NCBI GenBank assembly: GCA_016927095.1
Contig: JAFGNI010000678.1
Span: 1-7,745, forward strand
Direction of reading: 5' to 3'
From: Anaerolineae bacterium
Lineage (GTDB): Bacteria > Chloroflexota > Anaerolineae > B4-G1 > SLSP01
DNA: 7,745 nucleotides
The position numbers were made by a program, and so were the translations under genes. The notes below the pieces were generated by a model. That model had not been told where the DNA came from and made no database searches. It saw nothing but the letters and a program-made list of their open reading frames with translations. This document shows, in pieces, positions 1 to 5,746 of this stretch. The first letter of the stretch is position 1. Each line of letters opens with the position of its first letter.

Positions 1-65
1 ATCAGCGCCAGCGCCTCCTCCATCTTTCCATGCTTCACAAGCCAAGTGGTGCGAAATGCAAACAT
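1..65 (-). CDS. NIPSNAP-like small protein, second copy (N-terminus only, cut by window edge)
   Basis: Reading leftward from the ATG at 65-63, the first 21 codons give MFAFRTTWLVKHGKMEEALAL, followed by an incomplete codon at the window edge. This matches the start of the small protein at 1749-1450 (MYAFRTTWIVKEGKIGEAVAL) at 15 of 21 positions, so it is a paralogue. The match continues upstream of the start: both genes have the ribosome binding site AGAAAGGAG six or seven bases before ATG, preceded by TAGC plus one base. The rest of the gene lies outside the window, so its length and integrity are unknown. By homology it should be a small cytoplasmic alpha/beta-barrel-type protein. The substitutions are mostly conservative, which suggests a maintained duplicate and not fresh debris. 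Confidence 0.72.
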   Translation of the reverse strand, partial: MFAFRTTWLVKHGKMEEALAL

Positions 66-180
66 GTCGTGCTCCTTTCTAGCTAGATCCCGCATGAGCT
101 GCGCCGGACCGTGGTCATCACGCCTCCAACCGGCTCGACGGAACATCAACGAATCGTGCACCCGGAGCGGCAGAAGACCT

Positions 181-228
181 TTGGGGTTTCCTTGTCGAGT
201 CGGCGCCTGCGCGACAGGCAAACCCCAA
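181..228. repeat. 17-bp imperfect stem-loop between oxidoreductase and second NIPSNAP-like gene
   Basis: The arm at 181-197 (TTGGGGTTTCCTTGTCG) pairs with 212-228 (CGACAGGCAAACCCCAA). There is one mismatch and one G-T pair, and the loop is 14 nt. On the leftward transcript it begins about 50 nt after the oxidoreductase stop and no U-tract follows. It could be a U-less terminator, an mRNA-stabilising hairpin or a REP-like element. The rest of 66-278 holds nothing else I can name. Confidence 0.55.
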
Positions 229-278
229 TGGTCTCACCGTCAACGCCATCCATCCCCGGGAACCTCCACATCCTTTCC

Positions 279-1358
279 TTAGGGCCCATCGATGCGCACA
301 AATGCCCTTTCAGCAGCGGAGCGATAGACAGCTTCCGTAAAAGCGACGGCCTGAGCGCCGTCTCTCGCCGTACAGAGGTTGGGCCCATTGCCAATAATGG
401 CGTCGATGAAGGCATCGGTTGGGGTGGTCTCGCTATCCGCAACGCTTTCGAGCGTCGACGTCCCCTCTGACGTATACACCATCGTCTCATGACCGCTCCA
501 CCCCGCCCAGGATGTCGTCAGCGTGCCACCATCGCCGTAGACGATCAGGCGGTGGGCGGCCGCAGGCACGCCGTCTGCCGCGCTGACGGAGACCAGAACA
601 TCGTTGGCGAGCCGTGCCTGCACACCCACGTGGGTCTCTACAGGCAGGTCATCGGAGGTCGCCAGCGCCACCACCTCAACAGCCGGGGCCCCGCCCAGCC
701 AGAGCGCCAGATCCACGAAGTGCGAACCCGTGTCTGCGAACTCGCCGCCTCCCGACTTCTCGGGGAGTTGCCGCCAGAAGTCCACCAGGACCTCACCAAA
801 GAAACTTTCCGGCACGCCTTGGCGTCGGAACATCTCGAGCATGCCTGCCGGAATGCGTCCGTCTTCCCACAGCCATTGCGTGTCATAGGCAATGGAGAGA
901 CTCAGTTGCCTCACCTTGCCGATGGCCCCCGACCGTAGCGCGTCTGCAACCGTGCGCCAGACAGCCGCGCACCTGCGGTTGTAGCCGACCATCAGTGTGC
1001 GGTCTACCTCTTCAGCTGCGGCGACCATCGCCCAGGCATCCTCACTGCGCAACGCCATCGGCTTCTCCACCAGCACATGCAGTCCTTGTGCCAGCGCTTC
1101 CAACACGGGCTCAGTGTGCACGTGGTGAGGCGTCGCGACGATCACCGCGTCCAGGTCGACGCGTTGAATCAGTTCCCGCCAGTCGGTATACGCGTCGACC
1201 CCACCCAGAACTTCCTGCGCATCCGCGAGCGCCTCTGCCCTGCGACGCGCGATTGCCACAAGCTCCACATCGGACCGTGCCCGTAGGCGGGGCGCGTGCG
1301 CCGTGAGGCCCCACCAACCAATCCCAATGATGCCGACCTGCAGTTTCCCCTCGTGCAT
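279..1358 (-). CDS. Gfo/Idh/MocA family NAD(P)-dependent oxidoreductase
   Basis: This 359-residue protein is of normal length for the family, whose members oxidise or reduce sugars, inositols and related polyols or ketones with NAD(P). Residues 6-14 (LQVGIIGIG) are the first strand and glycine-rich loop of a Rossmann fold, and an acidic/basic patch follows the second strand. EKP at 98-100 is the hallmark cofactor/substrate motif. The C-terminal alpha/beta domain carries DTGSHFVDLALWLGG (209-223), with H213 the likely catalytic histidine and D216 the usual partner. The ATG at 1358 is preceded by a strong AGAGGAGGGG ribosome site. It sits between two NIPSNAP-like paralogues and downstream of a CMD-family gene, all leftward, so co-transcription is plausible, although spacers of 91 and 213 nt with hairpins argue for processing or partial termination. 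The substrate cannot be read from sequence. Confidence 0.93.
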   Translation of the reverse strand: MHEGKLQVGIIGIGWWGLTAHAPRLRARSDVELVAIARRRAEALADAQEVLGGVDAYTDWRELIQRVDLDAVIVATPHHVHTEPVLEALAQGLHVLVEKPMALRSEDAWAMVAAAEEVDRTLMVGYNRRCAAVWRTVADALRSGAIGKVRQLSLSIAYDTQWLWEDGRIPAGMLEMFRRQGVPESFFGEVLVDFWRQLPEKSGGGEFADTGSHFVDLALWLGGAPAVEVVALATSDDLPVETHVGVQARLANDVLVSVSAADGVPAAAHRLIVYGDGGTLTTSWAGWSGHETMVYTSEGTSTLESVADSETTPTDAFIDAIIGNGPNLCTARDGAQAVAFTEAVYRSAAERAFVRIDGP

Positions 1359-1397
1359 GTCCCCTCCTCTTCCCCGTTGGAAAGCCTCGCAGAGATC

Positions 1398-1434
1398 GGG
1401 CCGCGCAGCGTCACCGTCGCCGGGTGCGCGGCCC
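1398..1434. repeat. 10-bp perfect GC-rich stem-loop between NIPSNAP-like gene and oxidoreductase
   Basis: GGGCCGCGCA (1398-1407) pairs perfectly with TGCGCGGCCC (1425-1434) around a 17-nt loop. On the leftward transcript it begins about 16 nt after the stop of the NIPSNAP-like gene and ends about 39 nt before the oxidoreductase start. No U-tract follows, so it is either a U-less terminator or an intercistronic processing/stability hairpin. Confidence 0.6.
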
Positions 1435-1449
1435 CTGGCCTGCCCTGGG

Positions 1450-1749
1450 CTACGACCACGCCTGCACGATCCACACCTCGGTGCCCAGGCTGCGCTCGAT
1501 CAGCGCGTTCCACTTGTCCCAGTAGCCCTCCTCTTCGAGCTGGGCGCCCAACTTCTCCCAAAAGACGTCGTGGGCCTCGATGCTCTCCCACAGCTCCTCC
1601 CAGACCAGCTGGCTGGGGCTGAAGTGGGGCGTGTAGATCCTAAGTCCCGCCTCAGCGGGCTTGTTCTTGTCCAAGTCCCGCGTCGCCAGCGCCACCGCTT
1701 CCCCGATCTTTCCTTCCTTCACGATCCACGTGGTACGAAACGCGTACAT
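1450..1749 (-). CDS. NIPSNAP-like / dimeric alpha-beta barrel small protein
   Basis: This 99-residue protein has no signal peptide or membrane segment. It opens with a strand (MYAFRTTWIVKEGK), then a helix (IGEAVALATRDLDKN), a strand (AGLRIYTPHFSP), a long helix rich in Trp and Glu (about 45-88, including WEELWESIEAHDVFWEKL) and a closing strand (EVWIVQAWS). This beta-alpha-beta-beta-alpha-beta order, with Trp/Tyr-rich helices, is that of the NIPSNAP/ferredoxin-like dimeric alpha-beta barrel superfamily, whose bacterial members include small enzymes and proteins of unknown role. The family call rests on pattern, not on a catalytic motif. The ATG at 1749 has AGAAAGGAG six bases upstream. A paralogue begins at 65 on the same strand, on the far side of the oxidoreductase gene, so the pair brackets that enzyme. 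The function is unknown; it may act on or bind the same metabolite. Confidence 0.8.
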   Translation of the reverse strand: MYAFRTTWIVKEGKIGEAVALATRDLDKNKPAEAGLRIYTPHFSPSQLVWEELWESIEAHDVFWEKLGAQLEEEGYWDKWNALIERSLGTEVWIVQAWS

Positions 1750-1781
1750 CGCGATCTCCTTTCTGGCTACTGACTTGCACA

Positions 1782-1817
1782 GGCGAGGCGCCTCCCCGGC
1801 GCGCGACGCGCCTCGCC
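1782..1817. repeat. 10-bp perfect GC-rich stem-loop between CMD-family and NIPSNAP-like genes
   Basis: GGCGAGGCGC (1782-1791) pairs perfectly with GCGCCTCGCC (1808-1817) around a 16-nt loop. On the leftward transcript it begins 13 nt after the CMD-family stop and ends about 32 nt before the next start. There is no U-tract, so the same alternatives apply as for the other spacer hairpins of this gene group. Confidence 0.6.
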
Positions 1818-1829
1818 CATCTGGCCCCC

Positions 1830-2366
1830 TTACAGCGCCGGCGCCGGCGGGAAATCCAGCTCGGTCTCGTTCAGGTTGTTGAAGAAGCCCGCCATCGTCA
1901 GCGTCCCGATGATCAGCAGCACCTCCACGACGTGGCAGTCCGTATAGCCGGCAGCCCGGAATGCGTCGAGCTCGGTGTCGGCGACCCGACCTTGGGTTGC
2001 CAGCACCCGGCGCGTGAACTGCAGTAGCGCCTGATACTTGGGATCGTCGGCCTGGCCCTTCCGGATTGCGATCATCTGCTCAGGGGTCAACCCACGCGAC
2101 GCCCCAACGGCGGTGCACGCCGCCAGGCAATACTCGCACGCGTAGTGCCGCCCGACCGTCAACTTAACGACGATCTGCTCGACCCCGGTCAGCGTGCCCT
2201 GCCCGATCAGGCGGTCGCCCGTGAGCGCCGCCCGCAACGCAGCAGGGCTGTTGGCCATCCCTGCGTAGATATTGGGCACGCGCCCCACTGTGGACTCGAG
2301 CGCCGCAAAGATAGGTTGGACCTCTTCCGTTGCTGTGTCAGCCTCTACATCCCCTAGTCGTGGCAT
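1830..2366 (-). CDS. Carboxymuconolactone decarboxylase / AhpD-like family protein with CxxCxxxC
   Basis: This 178-residue cytoplasmic, mostly helical protein has the CMD/AhpD core: LTGVEQIVVKLTVGRHYACEYCLAAC at about 59-84. AhpD-type members are thiol-disulfide peroxidase partners with E...CxxCxxxH, and others are gamma-carboxymuconolactone decarboxylases. Here E63 and the CxxC pair C77/C80 are present, but the position of the usual histidine is C84 (codon TGC), giving CxxCxxxC. A second conserved-type segment, GYTDCHVVEVLLIIGTLTMAGFFNNL (about 140-165), matches the family's C-terminal helix, where G-x-x-x-FN-N is common. The two cysteines favour a redox (peroxidase-like) role over a decarboxylase role. 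The ATG at 2366 has AGAGGGG seven bases upstream. It is the first gene of the leftward group, preceded by a long divergent regulatory region. No signal peptide is visible. Confidence 0.88.
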   Translation of the reverse strand: MPRLGDVEADTATEEVQPIFAALESTVGRVPNIYAGMANSPAALRAALTGDRLIGQGTLTGVEQIVVKLTVGRHYACEYCLAACTAVGASRGLTPEQMIAIRKGQADDPKYQALLQFTRRVLATQGRVADTELDAFRAAGYTDCHVVEVLLIIGTLTMAGFFNNLNETELDFPPAPAL

Positions 2367-2634
2367 AGCCGGCCCCTCTCTCTGTCTGCCCGAGTCCGTG
2401 CGAAACGTCTCGAGCGTAGTCCTACCTCTTCTGCTTTCACCTCAGAGACACCCCATACGGGTCATAGTCCTGGGAATCACCGAGACAGCACGGCAGGGAG
2501 ACACACGTGACCTCCTATCATGACCCACAACAGCAACGGGACGTCGACACAGCAGGAGCAGATGTGAGGTCTACAACGAGAGTGCGATGCGGCCCACCTC
2601 AGAGTGGCAGTAGAAACGGTGGTCAGGTATCTAC

Positions 2635-2663
2635 ATTATATGAGAAATTACCTTCGCACGCAA
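2635..2663 (-). promoter_or_regulatory. Candidate sigma-70-type promoter for the leftward gene group
   Basis: On the minus strand, TTGCGT (2663-2658) and TATAAT (2640-2635) are 17 nt apart, inside the most AT-rich part of this spacer. The -10 is consensus and the -35 is weak. It would give a leader of about 260 nt before the CMD-family ATG. Confidence 0.35.
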
Positions 2664-2753
2664 GCAGGCTACGATAGCGACGGGCCAATCGCAGTGCCCG
2701 CTCCGTGGACCAACGCACACAGCCACATCGCGGGACCCCTGAGAGGTCTGCGT

Positions 2754-2777
2754 AGGGCGAAGCGTCGTCTTCGCCCT
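2754..2777. repeat. Perfect 9-bp inverted repeat (hairpin)
   Basis: AGGGCGAAG (2754-2762) and CTTCGCCCT (2769-2777) flank a 6-nt loop. A related motif (GTAGGGTGCGAAG with TTCGCCCC) occurs at about 4254-4290, so this may be one copy of a dispersed intergenic hairpin family. It could equally be a regulatory site. Confidence 0.5.
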
Positions 2778-2860
2778 CCCCCCCCACTGCGTGACTGCTG
2801 CCCGCACGATCCGGTGAGTGCCATACCGAGTCGAGCGGGCGACCGGCAGACGCGGTCTGT

Positions 2861-2882
2861 GAGCGAACACGACGGTTCGCTC
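2861..2882. promoter_or_regulatory. Candidate operator: perfect 8-bp inverted repeat with 6-nt spacer
   Basis: GAGCGAAC (2861-2868) and GTTCGCTC (2875-2882) form a symmetric dyad ending 18 nt before the candidate -35 of the UroD-like gene. The size and symmetry suit a dimeric helix-turn-helix regulator; no regulator gene is in the window. Confidence 0.4.
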
Positions 2883-2900
2883 TACGCGGAAACCAAGGCC

Positions 2901-2928
2901 TTGACTTGCTGCCACCCTCCCCTAGACT
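2901..2928 (+). promoter_or_regulatory. Candidate promoter of the UroD-like gene
   Basis: TTGACT (2901-2906) and TAGACT (2923-2928) are 16 nt apart, which would place the transcript start at about 2935 and give a leader of about 35 nt before the GTG start. The -10 is imperfect. The flanking dyads support a controlled promoter here. Confidence 0.4.
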
Positions 2929-2932
2929 CCAT

Positions 2933-2948
2933 CGCATCCTAGGATGCG
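2933..2948. promoter_or_regulatory. 16-bp perfect palindrome at the expected transcript start (candidate operator)
   Basis: CGCATCCTAGGATGCG is a fully symmetric 16-bp palindrome with no spacer. It lies just downstream of the candidate -10 and 21 nt before the GTG start of the UroD-like gene, a typical place for a repressor site. No matching regulator is in the window. Confidence 0.45.
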
Positions 2949-2969
2949 TGACGAAAGGACCCGATCTCA

Positions 2970-4187
2970 GTGACGACGCGACGCGAGAGGGTGCTGCGCG
3001 CCCTCAACTACCAAGCAACCGACCGCGTGCCGCTGGACCTCGGCGGCATGCGCTCCACCAGCATCAGCGCCTTCGCCTACCCGGCCCTCATCGAGGCACT
3101 GGGGCTGCCGCCGCGCCGCCCACGGATCGAGGACACCGGGCAGATGCTGGCGCTGCCCGACCTGGACGTGCTCGACGCGCTCGACATCGACGTCGTCACG
3201 GTGCGGGGCACCGTCACCAACGCCTTCGAGCAGCCCGAGATCTGGCGCGACTACGACTTCGGCGGGCGGCTGCCTGCCAAGGTCCGCTACCCCGAAGCCT
3301 TCGCAGCCGAGCCCGACGGGACCATCGTACAGGGCAGCACCCGCATGGTCCTGGGATCTACGGTCTTCGACGAGGCGCACGGTGGGCAACCGCTGGACCT
3401 CTCGGCGGAGCTTCCCAAGCCCGACCTCGCGCAGGTACGGGCCCGAGCAGAAGCCCACGAGGTTTCCGACGAGCAGGTGCAGGCCATAGCCGAAACCTGC
3501 CGCCGCGCCCGCGAGTCCACCGACCGCGCGATCTTCTTCAACGACGGCGGCCTCGGCGCTCCCATCGGCATCGGTGCCTACGGCGGGCTCGCCATCTTCC
3601 CGATGCTCTGCCTGCTGGAGCCGGACTTCGTCGCGGAGCTGCACGAGATCGCAGCCGAGTACGCGGTCCGCAACATTCGCAAACTCCTGCCGGAGATCCG
3701 CGACAGCATCGACGTGATCATGCTGGCAGCGGACGACTGGGGAACGCAGGCCAATCTCATTGCCTCGCCCAAGGTCTACCGTGACCTCTTCCTGCCCACC
3801 TACCGGCGGGTCAACCGCGAGATCGCCGCGATCGCGCCCGGCGTCAAGCGCTTCCTCCACTCCTGTGGCGCCATCTACGACCTGATCGACCTGGTGATCG
3901 ACAGCGAGTTCGACATCCTCAACCCCGTCCAATGGTGCGCGGGCAAGGCGACCTACCGGGAATGGAAAGACCGTGCCCGAGGCCGCATCGCACTCTGGGG
4001 CGGCGGCGTCAACTCGCAGGTGACCCTGCCGCTGGGCAGTGAGGCGGACGTGGCAGCCGAGGTAGCGCAAGTCGTCGCCTACATGAAACAGGACAGCGGC
4101 TTCGTCTTCTGCAACATCCACAATATCCTGGCGGAGATCGCGCCGGAAAAGGTCATCGCCATGTACCGGACGGCGGCGGAGGCTTGA
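2970..4187 (+). CDS. Uroporphyrinogen decarboxylase (URO-D) family protein, MtaA/CmuA-like
   Basis: This 405-residue cytoplasmic protein starts MTTRRERVLRALNYQATDRVPLDLGG, the usual opening of the URO-D superfamily branch related to the corrinoid/CoM methyltransferases MtaA, MtbA and CmuA. True HemE carries an MRQAGRY motif, which is absent. The zinc-thiol pattern of the methyltransferase branch is visible: HSCG (H297, C299) and, some 80 residues later, FCNIHNI (C381, H384). The likely reaction is methyl or one-carbon transfer, or related decarboxylation-like chemistry, on an unknown substrate. The GTG start at 2970 has GAAAGGA about ten bases upstream, and the protein starts where the family does. 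It is preceded by a candidate promoter with two dyads. No corrinoid-binding partner gene is nearby, which is odd for a methyltransferase. Its last residues (EKVIAMY) recur in the remnant at 6973-7113. Confidence 0.9.
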   Translation: MTTRRERVLRALNYQATDRVPLDLGGMRSTSISAFAYPALIEALGLPPRRPRIEDTGQMLALPDLDVLDALDIDVVTVRGTVTNAFEQPEIWRDYDFGGRLPAKVRYPEAFAAEPDGTIVQGSTRMVLGSTVFDEAHGGQPLDLSAELPKPDLAQVRARAEAHEVSDEQVQAIAETCRRARESTDRAIFFNDGGLGAPIGIGAYGGLAIFPMLCLLEPDFVAELHEIAAEYAVRNIRKLLPEIRDSIDVIMLAADDWGTQANLIASPKVYRDLFLPTYRRVNREIAAIAPGVKRFLHSCGAIYDLIDLVIDSEFDILNPVQWCAGKATYREWKDRARGRIALWGGGVNSQVTLPLGSEADVAAEVAQVVAYMKQDSGFVFCNIHNILAEIAPEKVIAMYRTAAEA

Positions 4188-4220
4188 CGCTGAGCAACAG
4201 CTCGACGCAGAGGCGCGGAG

Positions 4221-4319
4221 AAGGGAGATGCAGAGAGTCGACAGAATCACAAGGTAGGGTGCGAAGCAGCACCTTCTGTAGGTTCGCCCCGTGTCTCGGC
4301 TTCTCTGTGCATCTACCTT
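4221..4319. repeat. Imperfect inverted repeat with nested hairpin after the UroD-like gene
   Basis: AAGGGAGATGCA (4221-4232) pairs with TGCATCTACCTT (4308-4319) at 11 of 12 positions, and adjacent GAGA/TCTC tracts add pairing. Nested inside, AGGGTGC (about 4256-4262) pairs with GCACCTT (about 4269-4275). Alternatively GGGTGCGAA pairs with TTCGCCCC (4283-4290) with one bulge. It begins 33 nt past the UroD-like stop with no U-tract. It looks like a degenerate intergenic repeat element or a U-less terminator. Confidence 0.45.
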
Positions 4320-4476
4320 AAGGTTGCCCCCACCACATAAAACCGGCCGCCATCGCCAGCGTTCCCGTTCCCAGCCCGGCCGACCTAAGTCCTCCGTCAA
4401 TCCAACGGAGCACGACATCGGATTGGGCGAGATGGGGCCACGCTGAGCGAAACCCGACTCTAGGAGGCCATACGCT

Positions 4477-5445
4477 ATGACACGTACCATCTTCTGGAAC
4501 GACAACGAACACCGCGTCCGCTTCTTCTGGCGGCTCGCCGTCTATGCCCTACTGCTGGCTATCCTCACGGCCGTCTTCTCAGTGCTCTTGTCGCCGTCGG
4601 TCACCGCCGCCGGCGTCATCGAGTACACCCGCCCGTCGACCTTCCTGAGTACCGGCGGTGCGTCGCTAGTCGCCACCGCCATTGCGACCGCCGTCACGGC
4701 GCCGCTGCTCGACCGCCGGCCCATCAAGGACTATGGGCTGCGGTTCAACGGCGCCTGGTGGCGCGATTTCGGCTTCGGCCTCGCCTTGGGCGCGGGGCTG
4801 ATGAGCGTCATCTTTGTGGTCGAGTGGGCCGCCGGCTGGATCACGATCGCGGGCACGCTGCAATCCGGCGGGACGGGCTCGTTCGCTATGGCCTTCCTCT
4901 TCGTCGTCGGTGGCTTCCTTTGCATCGGCATCTACGAGGAGGTGGCCTTTCGCGGCTTCGGCCTGACAAACGTCGCCGAGTGGCTCCACCGTTTCGGCCC
5001 GATCTCCGCGCGGAGCGCCGTCGTCGCGGCGACACTGCTCACCGCGCTACTCTTCGGCGCGCTCCACGCGATGAACCCCAACGCCGGCGTGATCAGCACG
5101 GTCAACATCGTGATCGCTGGGGCGACCCTCCTGAGCCTGGGCTTGCTCCTGACGGGCGAGTTGGCGATTCCGATCGGGGTCCACATCACCTGGAACCTCT
5201 TCCAAGCCGCGATCTTCGGCTTCCCCGTGAGCGGCCTCGACCTCGGCACCACCGTCGTCGCTGTTGAACAAGGCGGCCCCACGTGGCTCACCGGCGGTGC
5301 CTTCGGCCCCGAGGCCGGCGTCCTAGGCTTGGTCGCGATGCTCGCCGGCAGCCGTCTGACGGTGCTCTGGGTGCGTTGGACGCGAGGCAAGGTTGCGCTG
5401 GCCCACGGGATTGCGGAGCCGCCGCGGGGAGAGAAAATTACATAG
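4477..5445 (+). CDS. CPBP-family intramembrane metalloprotease (CAAX/Abi type)
   Basis: This 322-residue membrane protein has about eight hydrophobic segments (roughly 16-38, 60-78, 98-118, 135-153, 180-198, 203-225, 228-248 and 278-298). The three motifs of the CPBP (Rce1/Abi) glutamic protease family are intact: EEVAFRG (E154, E155, R159, G160), LFGALHAMNPN (F193, H197) and HITWN (H236, N240). Family members cleave prenylated or other membrane-bound peptides in eukaryotes; in bacteria, roles include bacteriocin self-immunity and processing, and most are unassigned. The ATG at 4477 has TAGGAGG nine bases upstream. The N-terminus is cytoplasm-like and positively charged (EHRVRFFWR). It stands alone between two large spacers, with no bacteriocin or peptide gene next to it that I can recognise. 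Nothing suggests decay. Confidence 0.93.
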   Translation: MTRTIFWNDNEHRVRFFWRLAVYALLLAILTAVFSVLLSPSVTAAGVIEYTRPSTFLSTGGASLVATAIATAVTAPLLDRRPIKDYGLRFNGAWWRDFGFGLALGAGLMSVIFVVEWAAGWITIAGTLQSGGTGSFAMAFLFVVGGFLCIGIYEEVAFRGFGLTNVAEWLHRFGPISARSAVVAATLLTALLFGALHAMNPNAGVISTVNIVIAGATLLSLGLLLTGELAIPIGVHITWNLFQAAIFGFPVSGLDLGTTVVAVEQGGPTWLTGGAFGPEAGVLGLVAMLAGSRLTVLWVRWTRGKVALAHGIAEPPRGEKIT

Positions 5446-5470
5446 GTGCATGGCGACCGGCGAACTAGGG

Positions 5471-5497
5471 TCCGCCTCAAGCGCTGTCTGAGGTGGA
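5471..5497 (+). terminator. U-less terminator-like hairpin after the CPBP gene
   Basis: TCCGCCTCA (5471-5479) pairs with TGAGGTGGA (5489-5497) over 9 bp with one G-U, loop 9 nt, starting 26 nt after the CPBP stop. A second dyad, TTGACGG (5513-5519) with CCGTCAA (5553-5559), encloses a GCGAC/GTCGC hairpin (5519-5531). Neither is followed by a U-tract, so termination is inferred only from position. Confidence 0.4.
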
Positions 5498-5624
5498 GCC
5501 GTGGCGTAGCCTTTGACGGCGACGGTGTCGCGTGAGCCCGCGCCCCGGGTCCCCGTCAAGTGGTCTATCGCGCTGTGCATCTGCCGCCAAGGGATGATTT
5601 CCTGCATCCTTGGAGTGACTAGAT

Positions 5625-5653
5625 TTGACACCCGTACCGAGACATCGTATAGT
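5625..5653 (+). promoter_or_regulatory. Near-consensus sigma-70 promoter for the SDR gene
   Basis: TTGACA (5625-5630) and TATAGT (5648-5653) are exactly 17 nt apart, placing the transcript start at about 5660 and giving a leader of roughly 195 nt before the ATG at 5854. Confidence 0.7.
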
Positions 5654-5710
5654 AGAAGGTAGCAAGTTTGTGCCATCCACGCTCCCGGCATCCTGACGAT
5701 CGGCCGTCTC

Positions 5711-5746
5711 AGCATCTTGCGCTATCGCTCCCCCAGGGCAGATGCT
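5711..5746 (+). promoter_or_regulatory. Leader stem-loop upstream of the SDR gene
   Basis: AGCATCT (5711-5717) pairs with AGATGCT (5740-5746), extendable by two G-C pairs after a bulge. A second stem, CTACGG (5801-5806) with CCGTAG (5820-5825), lies 15 nt before the ribosome site. They suggest a folded leader, but I recognise no riboswitch class. Confidence 0.35.

Larger units (their letters stand above)
2367..2969. other. Divergent intergenic regulatory region (about 600 bp, no convincing gene)
   Basis: This stretch separates the leftward CMD-family gene from the rightward UroD-like gene. Open frames in it (for example 2604-2942 rightward) have low-complexity Arg/Pro-rich translations, no good ribosome site and no recognisable domain, so I do not call them. 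It holds a candidate leftward promoter (2635-2663), a candidate rightward promoter (2901-2928), two perfect inverted repeats (2754-2777, 2861-2882) and a 16-bp palindrome (2933-2948), described separately. A cytosine run follows the first inverted repeat. Confidence 0.6.

Noticed and set aside
614..1306. A 230-codon plus-strand frame opposite the oxidoreductase
   Set aside because: Its translation is Pro/Arg/Ala-rich with no domain, and the minus strand holds intact Rossmann, EKP and DxGxH motifs over the same bases.
2459..2526. 7-bp inverted repeat GGGTCAT/ATGACCC
   Set aside because: Seven base pairs over a 54-nt gap is weak and easily due to chance, and no supporting feature lies next to it.
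2604..2942. A 112-codon plus-strand frame in the divergent region
   Set aside because: It has no ribosome site and its composition is low-complexity Arg/Pro-rich. It overlaps two perfect inverted repeats and a candidate promoter, which points to regulatory DNA.
2970..4187. Identity as HemE (heme biosynthesis uroporphyrinogen decarboxylase)
   Set aside because: The MRQAGRY motif of HemE is missing, and the HxC...C zinc-thiol pattern of the methyltransferase branch is present.
2967..4505. A long open frame (512 codons) on the minus strand across the UroD-like gene
   Set aside because: It is the antisense shadow of a clear plus-strand UroD-like gene. Its translation is rich in Val, Asp, Arg and Gly without any recognisable domain, as expected of an antisense frame in GC-rich coding sequence.
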